Source of the DNA: an uncultured Clostridium sp. | Lineage (GTDB): Bacteria; Bacillota; Clostridia; TANB77; CAG-508 | Assembly: GCA_900556945.1 (NCBI GenBank) | Contig: USQP01000042.1 | Location: 1 to 6,683 of the forward strand | Direction of reading: 5' to 3' | Length of the DNA: 6,683 bases | Shown here: in pieces, positions 1-6,455 of the stretch | How positions within the stretch are numbered: the first letter of the stretch is position 1 | How the letters are laid out: each line of letters starts with the position of its first letter | Notes under the pieces: generated by a model | What the model was told of the DNA's origin: nothing | What the model saw: only the letters and a program-made list of their open reading frames with translations | The model's database searches: none | Made by a program: the position numbers and the translations under genes

Positions 1-44
1 CACTTCTAGCTTCGTCGGCAGCGTCAGATGTGTATAAGAGACAG
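1..44 (+). other. Illumina Nextera adapter and index left on the contig end (artefact)
   Basis: Bases 12-44 are exactly the 33-nt Nextera read-1 transposase adapter. Its last 19 bases (26-44) are the Tn5 mosaic end AGATGTGTATAAGAGACAG. Bases 4-11, TTCTAGCT, sit where the i5 index belongs and match, as I recall, Nextera XT v2 index S515. Bases 1-3, CAC, are the end of the P5 flow-cell oligo. None of this is organismal DNA. The adapter also introduces an in-frame TAA at 35-37 in front of the first gene, so an automatic caller would see an artificial stop there and move the gene start downstream. Confidence 0.98.
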
Positions 45-46
45 AT

Positions 47-3000
47 GCAGGAGATACGTTTGCTTATAGAGCGTGGAGCAGTCTTCCTGAAAGTGCTAGC
101 TGGGTTGAAAGTGGAGTACATAATGTAAATGGAAACGGATATTCAGCATTTACAGCCAGTGGATATGGTATTACTGGATATTGTGCGATGGAAACATTTA
201 GTAGTGCTACAGGAAGTGGATTAAGTAGACATTTAGACGGAAGTGGAAAATATAATACTATAACATATGATACAGACGATGCAAAAAGCGATGAAGATAT
301 TTCTTTTCAAAAAGTAAATAAAAATGAAGATGTGTATGTTGTTAAAGATGGTGATAAGCTTAAGATAGGACCGTTTCAGATTAGAGGAAATGCTACAAGT
401 TATACATATCAGATAACAGGCCAAAATAATACATACAATAGTCCAGAAGTTACTAATAAAACAACTAATAATGGGGTAACAACATTCTATTTGAAGATAA
501 ACTATACAGAAGATAGTATAAAAAAAGTAAGAGTAACAGGGTATAAGAAAGTAACAACAACAAGTAAGAAGTATTATAAGGCAGCATATGCTTATTACAT
601 TCCATATTCTGATGCAGGAACGGGTACTAAAACTTGGACATGTGAAATGGGACATACACATACAAATTGGCCAATTACTTCATACTATAATAATTATCCT
701 TATCAAGATGTAATGACATATGATAGATATATGTGGACAGAAGGTGGCGAAACAAAATCTGAAACGAAACACATAGATTTAGATTGGATCATTCAATATG
801 GTGATTTAGAAATAACGAAACAAGACACAGATGATTCAAATGTTAAACTTAAAGACGTTGAAATAAGAGTAGAATGTGATGCTGCAAACTATAATCAAAC
901 TTTTAGGACAGATGCAAATGGAAAAATAGCTATAAAAAATTTAAAACAAGGAACTTATACAATAACAGAGATATCAAATCATTACTATGGATATAATGTT
1001 ATGGCAACAAGTACTGTAACGGTAAAGGGTGGAATGACCAATACATGTATATTAAAAAATACAAAGCAAACAGGAAACCTTAAAATAGTAAAACAAGATG
1101 CAGATTCAAAAACAACAAAGTACTTAGAAGGAGTAAGTTTCCAAATAAGAAGAAAAGATGAGGATAAATATATACAAGTTAAAGTGGGAGACGAATGGAA
1201 GACAGATTGTACAGGCATAATACACGTAGATGACATGAAATATGTAGATAAAGAAAGTGATGCAACAACTTTTATAACAAATGGTAATGGAATCATAGAG
1301 ATACGAAATATTTTAAAAGGTACCTATGAAGTAGAAGAAGTTTCAGTAGGAGATAAAAATTTTGGATATGACATAGATGATGAGTATATTAATTGGAGTT
1401 ATACATCCGTAGCAAATGATGAAAATACAGGAAGTGGAAAAGGACATATTGCAACCGTAGCAGTATGGAGAAGGTCATCTGTTAACACAAAAGATCCACC
1501 AGAAAATGAAAATAGAAATGAAATTTTGACATTTAAAAATAAGAAAAAATATATCAAACTAAGTGGATATGCATGGGAAGATTTCTACTATGGAAAACAA
1601 TCTAATCGTAATAATGTATATCAGGGTGGAAATTTAACAGATGAAAATGGAAATACAGTAGCAGATAATGATAAAAGACTAAATAATGTACCAGTAAGGT
1701 TAGTAAAAACAGATGGTACGTCTATAGAAACAATGACAAGTGAAGATGGAAGTTTTGTATTTGGTGATTACGATAAAAATCCTAATACAACAAAGATACT
1801 AATAGAAGACATAGAAGGAGGAGCATATATACAATTTTATTATAATGGACTAAATTATCAAACAGTTGAACTAAATTGTATCGATGAAAAGGGTAATAAA
1901 GTAGAAAATGGAAATACGGCACGAGAATTTAGTTTAAGTAGAACAGAGGAAATAGACCTAAGAGAACAATATAATAACTACTATGGAAAGGTAGAAAATA
2001 ATACTACATTTAGAGAAGATAATGGAAAGAAAGCTTTTTCGTTTACTTATAATTATGATAGTGAAAATTATAATAGTACTATAAATTATCCTTCAGGTGC
2101 AAGATATGGATATGAAGGCGCTAATTACCCTATATTAACATCTTACTCAAATTCAGAACATTCGGATCAATTTTATATAACTGCTCGAACAGAAACCAAT
2201 ATAAATCCTCAAAATAAAGAAGATTATCGACTATTTGGACAGAATAGAAGTATACAAGAAATATTGGAAGCGGGAGAAGATGAAATTACAAATATTAATT
2301 TAGGTTTATATGAGAGAGAACAACCTGATTTAGCGATCGCACAAGATATTAATGATGTAGAATTATCAATTAATGGATATAGTCATACTTATGAATATGC
2401 GAACAGATTTAAGGAAGAATATACAAACAATATTGATAAGGAAAAATATCCAGAGGGTATATATAATGTTGGTGTGAAATTCAAGACGAAATATGGATCT
2501 GAATCATACACAAGAACTGTATACGAATCAGATTGTAAATATACAGGAGAGGATAAACTAAAAGCATATGTAACCTATAAAATAGCAATTAATAACCAAG
2601 CAACAGGATTGAATGCAAGAGTAAATAGTCTGGTAGAATATTACGATAAACAATACTATACTGTAGAAGGTGCTTATCTGGAAGATGGTACAAAGCTTAC
2701 TTTGAGTTCACCTACAGATGTTAACGAAAGTTATAAAAAAGTTGAGATAAATACCGCAGGCTTAACAATTGGAACAGGAAATAGTGATCAAGCTTATGTT
2801 TATGTAAAATTCGAAATAACTAATATAGGAGCAATATTCTTTGATGAAGAATCTGGTCAAAAATTGAAATCTGATATAGTACTAAAGACTTGGGCAGAAA
2901 TCAACTCTTATTCTACCTTGGATAAAGATAACAAAATATATGCTGGAATTGACAAAGATTCAAATCCAGGTAACTTCAATGTAGAAGCTGAAAAAGAAGA

Positions 3001-4771
3001 AAATAAACAATTAGAAGATGATACCGACGGTGCACCATCATTAATCCTAACAGCGGATAAAGCAAGAACAATATCTGGTACGGTATTCTTGGACGAGTCT
3101 GTATTAGAAAAAGTAACGAGCAATCCGGATACTTATACAAGAAATGGAAATGGTGAATATGATAATGGAGAAAGTACAATTTCAGGAGTCAAAGTAGAGC
3201 TATATGAAACAAAAAAAGACGATATGGGAAATATTATCTATGATGAAAATGGAAATATAGCAAAATCTGATACTCCTTCAGGAATAACGAAATATAATAA
3301 TGGACAAAATGAAGGAACAGGTAGTGATGGATACTTTGAAATTTCAGGATTTATACCAAGCGATTATGTTATTGTTTATACTTGGGGAGATAAAACATAT
3401 ATTCAAGGTGATTCCAATAATCCTATTAATGTAGATGATTATAAAGGAACCATTTATAAAGAATCAGCAAGAGCAACCTATGAAGATTGGTATAGAGATT
3501 ATCCTGAGGAACAGAAATGGCGTAATATTAGGTATTCTGATGCAACCGATGATTATGGAATGAGAACAGCAATAGACAGTTATGAGATTAGCGAGAATAG
3601 TGCGAATATTACTGTAATGAATTCTATGACGCCAATTATGAAATTTGGAATTGAATATGCAGATGATATTCAGTCTTATACAGGAAACTCTACATTAGCT
3701 GATGAACAAAATAATAAGTTAACATTTAAAATTCCATATGTCGATTTTGGTATTACGGAGAGAGCAAGACAACAAATGGATATTAGCAAGAAAGTAAAAA
3801 CAGTCAAAATTACCTTAGCAAATGGACAAACAATAGTCGATGCTGAAGTAGAAGAAGTAAAAGATAATGAAGGAAACCCAGTACGAGATGAAAAAGGAAA
3901 TATTAAATATCAATTAGTAGGAGAAACTGTAAAGGGGTTAACCTATATGGGGCCTTCTAAAGATAATATACCAAAAAACGGATATTTAAAAGCAGAAATT
4001 GACAGTGAATTAATACAAGGTTCAACCATAGAAATTGGCTATGAAATAGAAGTTAAAAATAATAGTGAAGTAGATTATGATTCGTTGAATTATTATAAAT
4101 ATGGATTTAAGGAAGGCGATATTATAAGCATTACGCCTGCCGGAGTTTATGATTATCTAGATAAAAGTATGGTTATCGATAAAGAAAATGAAGAAAATAG
4201 CGAATGGATAACGATGGAACAAAAACAATATGAAGATGCTATTAAAGAATATGAGACAGAAAAAACAACGATAGAAAACTATTTTAGTTATATAAAGAAC
4301 CTAAAGATACAAAATGAAAATGGAAAAGAAGAAACGATAGATATAACTGGTTACACATCATCTTATGAAGAATATTATTTGAAGATTACAGAATGGCAAG
4401 AGGGAGAGATAAAGACAGCAAGACAAAAAAGATTAGCAGATAAAACGATATTACACAATGCACAGCTTGAAAATGAATTGATGCCAGGAAGATCTAATAC
4501 GGCAAGTATATATGTAACAAAAGTGTTAGCGAATAATGATGAAATTGATTTAAATAATGCTGTTGAAATCACAAAAATTGAACGTACGCAAAAAACAGGA
4601 AGAAAAGTGACACCAATTAATTCGAAGTTTTATGATGAAGGTGAAACTGTAACAGTAACACCAGCAACAGGTGAAAACAGGAACTATTCAGAAATGATAA
4701 TACTAGTAATATCTTCATCTATTCTATTAGGAGTAGGAATTGTAGTGATTAAAAAGAAAGTTTTATCATAA
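47..4771 (+). CDS. Giant multidomain cell-surface protein with SpaA/Cna-B-like and SdrD-B-like domains, 5'-truncated
   Basis: This is probably a wall- or membrane-anchored adhesin or stalk; its ligand is unknown. The reading frame is open from the first genuine codon (47) to the TAA at 4769, giving 1574 visible residues. The ATG at 188 lacks a ribosome binding site and is internal, so the true N-terminus and signal peptide lie off the contig. In residues counted from 47: an unassigned N-terminal region (1-253); two prealbumin-like SpaA/Cna-B domains (about 254-340 and 346-500) with candidate Lys/Glu/Asn isopeptide triads K258/E308/N338 and K349/E431/N498; an SdrD-B-like domain (about 502-640); a DUF11-like module opening with QPDLAIAQDI at 759; a second SdrD-B-like domain (about 1005-1140, signature NGNGEYDNGE..ISGVKVELYE); and a second DUF11-like region (about 1195-1530) with a charged helical insert. 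The C-terminus has TPATGE (1538-1543), a hydrophobic helix (1550-1568) and the tail KKKVLS, a sorting-signal layout. Domain families are recognised by eye and borders are approximate. Confidence 0.88.
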   Translation, partial: AGDTFAYRAWSSLPESASWVESGVHNVNGNGYSAFTASGYGITGYCAMETFSSATGSGLSRHLDGSGKYNTITYDTDDAKSDEDISFQKVNKNEDVYVVKDGDKLKIGPFQIRGNATSYTYQITGQNNTYNSPEVTNKTTNNGVTTFYLKINYTEDSIKKVRVTGYKKVTTTSKKYYKAAYAYYIPYSDAGTGTKTWTCEMGHTHTNWPITSYYNNYPYQDVMTYDRYMWTEGGETKSETKHIDLDWIIQYGDLEITKQDTDDSNVKLKDVEIRVECDAANYNQTFRTDANGKIAIKNLKQGTYTITEISNHYYGYNVMATSTVTVKGGMTNTCILKNTKQTGNLKIVKQDADSKTTKYLEGVSFQIRRKDEDKYIQVKVGDEWKTDCTGIIHVDDMKYVDKESDATTFITNGNGIIEIRNILKGTYEVEEVSVGDKNFGYDIDDEYINWSYTSVANDENTGSGKGHIATVAVWRRSSVNTKDPPENENRNEILTFKNKKKYIKLSGYAWEDFYYGKQSNRNNVYQGGNLTDENGNTVADNDKRLNNVPVRLVKTDGTSIETMTSEDGSFVFGDYDKNPNTTKILIEDIEGGAYIQFYYNGLNYQTVELNCIDEKGNKVENGNTAREFSLSRTEEIDLREQYNNYYGKVENNTTFREDNGKKAFSFTYNYDSENYNSTINYPSGARYGYEGANYPILTSYSNSEHSDQFYITARTETNINPQNKEDYRLFGQNRSIQEILEAGEDEITNINLGLYEREQPDLAIAQDINDVELSINGYSHTYEYANRFKEEYTNNIDKEKYPEGIYNVGVKFKTKYGSESYTRTVYESDCKYTGEDKLKAYVTYKIAINNQATGLNARVNSLVEYYDKQYYTVEGAYLEDGTKLTLSSPTDVNESYKKVEINTAGLTIGTGNSDQAYVYVKFEITNIGAIFFDEESGQKLKSDIVLKTWAEINSYSTLDKDNKIYAGIDKDSNPGNFNVEAEKEENKQLEDDTDGAPSLILTADKARTISGTVFLDESVLEKVTSNPDTYTRNGNGEYDNGESTISGVKVELYETKKDDMGNIIYDENGNIAKSDTPSGITKYNNGQNEGTGSDGYFEISGFIPSDYVIVYTWGDKTYIQGDSNNPINVDDYKGTIYKESARATYEDWYRDYPEEQKWRNIRYSDATDDYGMRTAIDSYEISENSANITVMNSMTPIMKFGIEYADDIQSYTGNSTLADEQNNKLTFKIPYVDFGITERARQQMDISKKVKTVKITLANGQTIVDAEVEEVKDNEGNPVRDEKGNIKYQLVGETVKGLTYMGPSKDNIPKNGYLKAEIDSELIQGSTIEIGYEIEVKNNSEVDYDSLNYYKYGFKEGDIISITPAGVYDYLDKSMVIDKENEENSEWITMEQKQYEDAIKEYETEKTTIENYFSYIKNLKIQNENGKEETIDITGYTSSYEEYYLKITEWQEGEIKTARQKRLADKTILHNAQLENELMPGRSNTASIYVTKVLANNDEIDLNNAVEITKIERTQKTGRKVTPINSKFYDEGETVTVTPATGENRNYSEMIILVISSSILLGVGIVVIKKKVLS

Positions 4772-4780
4772 AAGATTAAA

Positions 4781-4820
4781 GATTCAAATTCATACATATA
4801 AAAATGTATGAATTTGAATC
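4781..4820. repeat. Perfect 17-bp inverted repeat (hairpin) just after the large surface gene
   Basis: The left arm 4781-4797 (GATTCAAATTCATACAT) and right arm 4804-4820 are exact reverse complements around a 6-nt loop (4798-4803). The hairpin begins 10 nt after the TAA of the large gene. It is A/T-rich and has no T-tract on its + strand 3' side, so it is not a standard intrinsic terminator. It may act as an mRNA 3'-end stabiliser, a processing site or a leaky stop that sets different expression for the cohesin genes. A possible ATG at 4804 lies inside the right arm, which is a reason not to start the next gene there. Confidence 0.8.
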
Positions 4821-4834
4821 AAGAATATTAAATT

Positions 4835-4858
4835 TAAAAGATAATAATCTATCTTTTA
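4835..4858 (+). promoter_or_regulatory. Small hairpin upstream of the first cohesin gene's ribosome binding site
   Basis: TAAAAGATA (4835-4843) pairs with TATCTTTTA (4850-4858) around a 6-nt loop, a 9-bp A/T-rich stem. It ends 7 nt before the AGGAGGG at 4866. Such a weak stem might stabilise the leader or tune ribosome access. Chance pairing in A/T-rich DNA is also plausible. Confidence 0.35.
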
Positions 4859-4865
4859 TCGATAA

Positions 4866-4872
4866 AGGAGGG
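4866..4872 (+). promoter_or_regulatory. Strong ribosome binding site that sets a TTG start at 4879
   Basis: AGGAGGG, followed by six A residues and then TTG, is near-ideal complementarity and spacing for a Firmicutes 16S 3' end. It shows that translation starts at the TTG at 4879 and not at the in-frame ATG at 4804. The latter would make the ribosome binding site part of the coding sequence (read as DKGGKK) and put 25 non-signal-like residues before the signal peptide. Confidence 0.88.
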
Positions 4873-4878
4873 AAAAAA

Positions 4879-5550
4879 TTGACAAAGCAAAGAATGATTC
4901 TTATCATAATAACGATATTGGTAGTATTAGGAATTCAATTAGATAGCTTAGCTTTTGATTTGCAAACCAATATAAAACAACAGTCTTTACAAGAAGGAGA
5001 GATAAAGATTTTTCTAAAGATATCTGATCTTCAAGATTATTCAGATGGAATCAATGTGGTAAGTGGCAAATTAGTATATGACACAAACTTGTTTGAATGC
5101 GTTTCTTTTACAGGAATGAACAACTGGTCTTGTGCTTATAATAATGAAGAAGAAAATGAGAGCCAAGGGAAATTCATGTTAATTACAACAGCAGGTAATG
5201 TAACAGAAGAAAAAGAAGTGGCTCAAATAGAATTAAGATTAAAAACAAAAGTAGCACAGCAAGAAGCAAAAGTTAAATTTGAAGAAATACAAACGAGTTA
5301 CCATGCTGAAAAGATAGAGACAGAAGATAAAGTATTTAATTTAAAAGTAGAAGGAAATAACATTGAAATCGTACAAAATGATAACGAAAAGACAGAAGTA
5401 ATACAAGACATAAAAGAAACAGAAGAAAAACAAAACAAAAACACGAATCATCATGTTTATATTTTAATAGCAATTATGGTAATCATATTAGTTATTTTAG
5501 TAATTCTTATGATAAAATTAAAAGAAAGGGGGAGAACAAATGAAAAGTAA
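4879..5550 (+). CDS. Secreted membrane-anchored protein with one cohesin-like domain
   Basis: The product is 223 residues from a TTG start chosen for the ideal AGGAGGG six bases upstream. Residues 1-25 are a signal peptide: basic MTKQR, a hydrophobic run of I/L/V, and a likely cleavage after DSLA. Residues about 26-157 resemble a cohesin module: a beta-rich domain with SDGINVVSGKLVYDTNLFECV, which matches the cohesin pattern of a G-x-L/I-x-Y-D strand followed by L-F-E-x-V, then a GKF..ITTAG strand and an AQIELRLK strand. A Glu/Lys/Asn-rich linker (about 158-190) leads to a membrane helix (about 193-213) and a charged tail KLKERGRTNEK. No LPXTG is present, so the protein should stay in the membrane facing outward. 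It would be expected to bind a dockerin-type partner, which is not shown here. It follows the giant surface gene by 107 nt and overlaps the next cohesin gene by 11 nt, so the two cohesin genes should be co-translated. A different immunoglobulin-like or carbohydrate-binding beta-sandwich is the main alternative. Confidence 0.8.
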   Translation: MTKQRMILIIITILVVLGIQLDSLAFDLQTNIKQQSLQEGEIKIFLKISDLQDYSDGINVVSGKLVYDTNLFECVSFTGMNNWSCAYNNEEENESQGKFMLITTAGNVTEEKEVAQIELRLKTKVAQQEAKVKFEEIQTSYHAEKIETEDKVFNLKVEGNNIEIVQNDNEKTEVIQDIKETEEKQNKNTNHHVYILIAIMVIILVILVILMIKLKERGRTNEK

Positions 5551-6217
5551 AAAAATAATAGTAACTTTTATTATAGCAATAATTTTCTTAATGTATACAA
5601 TCATTCCTGTTCATGCATCAAACTATCCCTTTACGTTTACAGTTAGTCCTCAGCAAGTAAGTGCAAAGCCAGGAGATACTATAACAGTAGACTTAGGAAT
5701 GGCAGATATCGACCAAAGTAGTGATGGAATTAATGCCATACAAGGAGATATCTCTTATAATGAGGAGATATTTGAAAAAGTAGAAATTGTATCATCTGGA
5801 TCGAACTGGAGTGTATCACTTAATCAATCGTCAGATAGTAGCTTAAAGGGAAGATTTGTTATTAGTAATATGAGTAATCAAAAGACGTCGCAGGTGGTAG
5901 CTAGGCTAAAGGCTACGATAAAATCAAGCGTAACTGCATCGACAGCTACAATTGAATTAAAAGATGTATTTTCTAGTTATGGCACGACAGAAACAGAAAA
6001 GGCAAACAAGACAATTACAATAAATTTAACTTCATCACAAAGCCAAAATAATGGCTCAACAAAAAATACAACAGCAAAAAGTTCTACCAATAGTGAAAAT
6101 ATATCAACAAGTAGTAATTTACCTAAAACAGGTTTAAGCCCTTGGATGGGAATAGGAATTGTGATTACCTTGATAGGAGCTGTTATTGGTTATATTCGTT
6201 ATAAAAAAATTTATTAA
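5540..6217 (+). CDS. Sortase-anchored (LPKTG) surface protein with one cohesin-like domain
   Basis: The product is 225 residues. The ATG at 5540 is preceded by GGGGGAG (5528-5534) with a 5-nt spacer and lies within the last codons of the previous gene, an 11-bp overlap that suggests translational coupling. Residues 1-26 are a signal peptide (MKSKK, hydrophobic core, likely cleavage VHA|SN). Residues about 29-162 form a cohesin-like domain: FTVSPQQVSAKPGDTITVDLGM, then SSDGINAIQGDISYNEEIFEKV, a GRFVISNMS strand and a VVARLKATI strand. A Ser/Thr/Asn/Gln-rich linker (about 163-193) spans the wall. The LPKTG at 194-198, a hydrophobic helix and the tail RYKKIY make a textbook class-A-type sorting signal, so the mature protein should be covalently attached to peptidoglycan. 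The layout resembles the single-cohesin wall receptor ScaE of Ruminococcus flavefaciens; that comparison is architectural only. The gene is followed within 9 nt by a strong terminator and is the last of its unit. Confidence 0.88.
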   Translation: MKSKKIIVTFIIAIIFLMYTIIPVHASNYPFTFTVSPQQVSAKPGDTITVDLGMADIDQSSDGINAIQGDISYNEEIFEKVEIVSSGSNWSVSLNQSSDSSLKGRFVISNMSNQKTSQVVARLKATIKSSVTASTATIELKDVFSSYGTTETEKANKTITINLTSSQSQNNGSTKNTTAKSSTNSENISTSSNLPKTGLSPWMGIGIVITLIGAVIGYIRYKKIY

Positions 6218-6225
6218 ATCTTACG

Positions 6226-6252
6226 GACTGGATTCATTCCAGTCTTTTTTTT
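6226..6252 (+). terminator. Rho-independent terminator ending the cohesin gene unit
   Basis: GACTGGA (6226-6232) pairs perfectly with TCCAGTC (6238-6244) around a 5-nt loop and is followed directly by eight T residues (6245-6252). It starts 8 nt after the stop codon of the LPKTG protein gene. This is a canonical intrinsic terminator on the + strand and separates the surface-protein unit from the next gene. Confidence 0.95.
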
Positions 6253-6455
6253 GGAATAAAGATAAGAAAAAGTAGAGAATGTTATAAAAATGTAATATGG
6301 ATTTAATATTCAATAAAAGAAACAAGAAAGGATTCACGCCCTAACCCTCGCTATATAAGGGAGATGTAATATTTCATGGCTACCTAAAAATTCCATTGAA
6401 ATTGACGAAAAGATATGAGAAGATAGAACTAGTAGAAAGGCGGGAAAAAATACAG

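Noticed and set aside
188..190. ATG as the start of the giant surface gene
   Set aside because: There is no ribosome binding site and no signal peptide after it. The frame is open and protein-like back to the adapter junction, so this Met is internal.
233..661. Minus-strand open frame of 142 codons within the giant gene
   Set aside because: It is Ile/Cys/Tyr-rich low-complexity translation antisense to a clear coding frame, with no ribosome binding site. The same applies to the other antisense frames at 985-1296, 2908-3179 and 4375-4572.
2333..2340. GCGATCGC octamer, the cyanobacterial HIP1 motif
   Set aside because: There is a single occurrence within a coding region. The gene content is Firmicutes-like and no other copies are seen, so it is chance.
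4804..4806. ATG as the start of the first cohesin gene
   Set aside because: It lies in the right arm of the 17-bp hairpin and has no ribosome binding site. It would also turn the AGGAGGG at 4866 into coding sequence. The TTG at 4879 fits better.
4781..4820. Inverted repeat as an invertible promoter switch or transposon ends
   Set aside because: The arms are separated by only 6 nt, so there is no invertible segment, and no recombinase or transposase is nearby.
6402..6429. TTGACG (6402) with TAGAAC (6424) as a sigma-70-type promoter for the last gene
   Set aside because: The -10 element is poor and the spacer is 16 nt. The transcript would start on or just before the ribosome binding site, leaving almost no leader. 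It is not strong enough to call.
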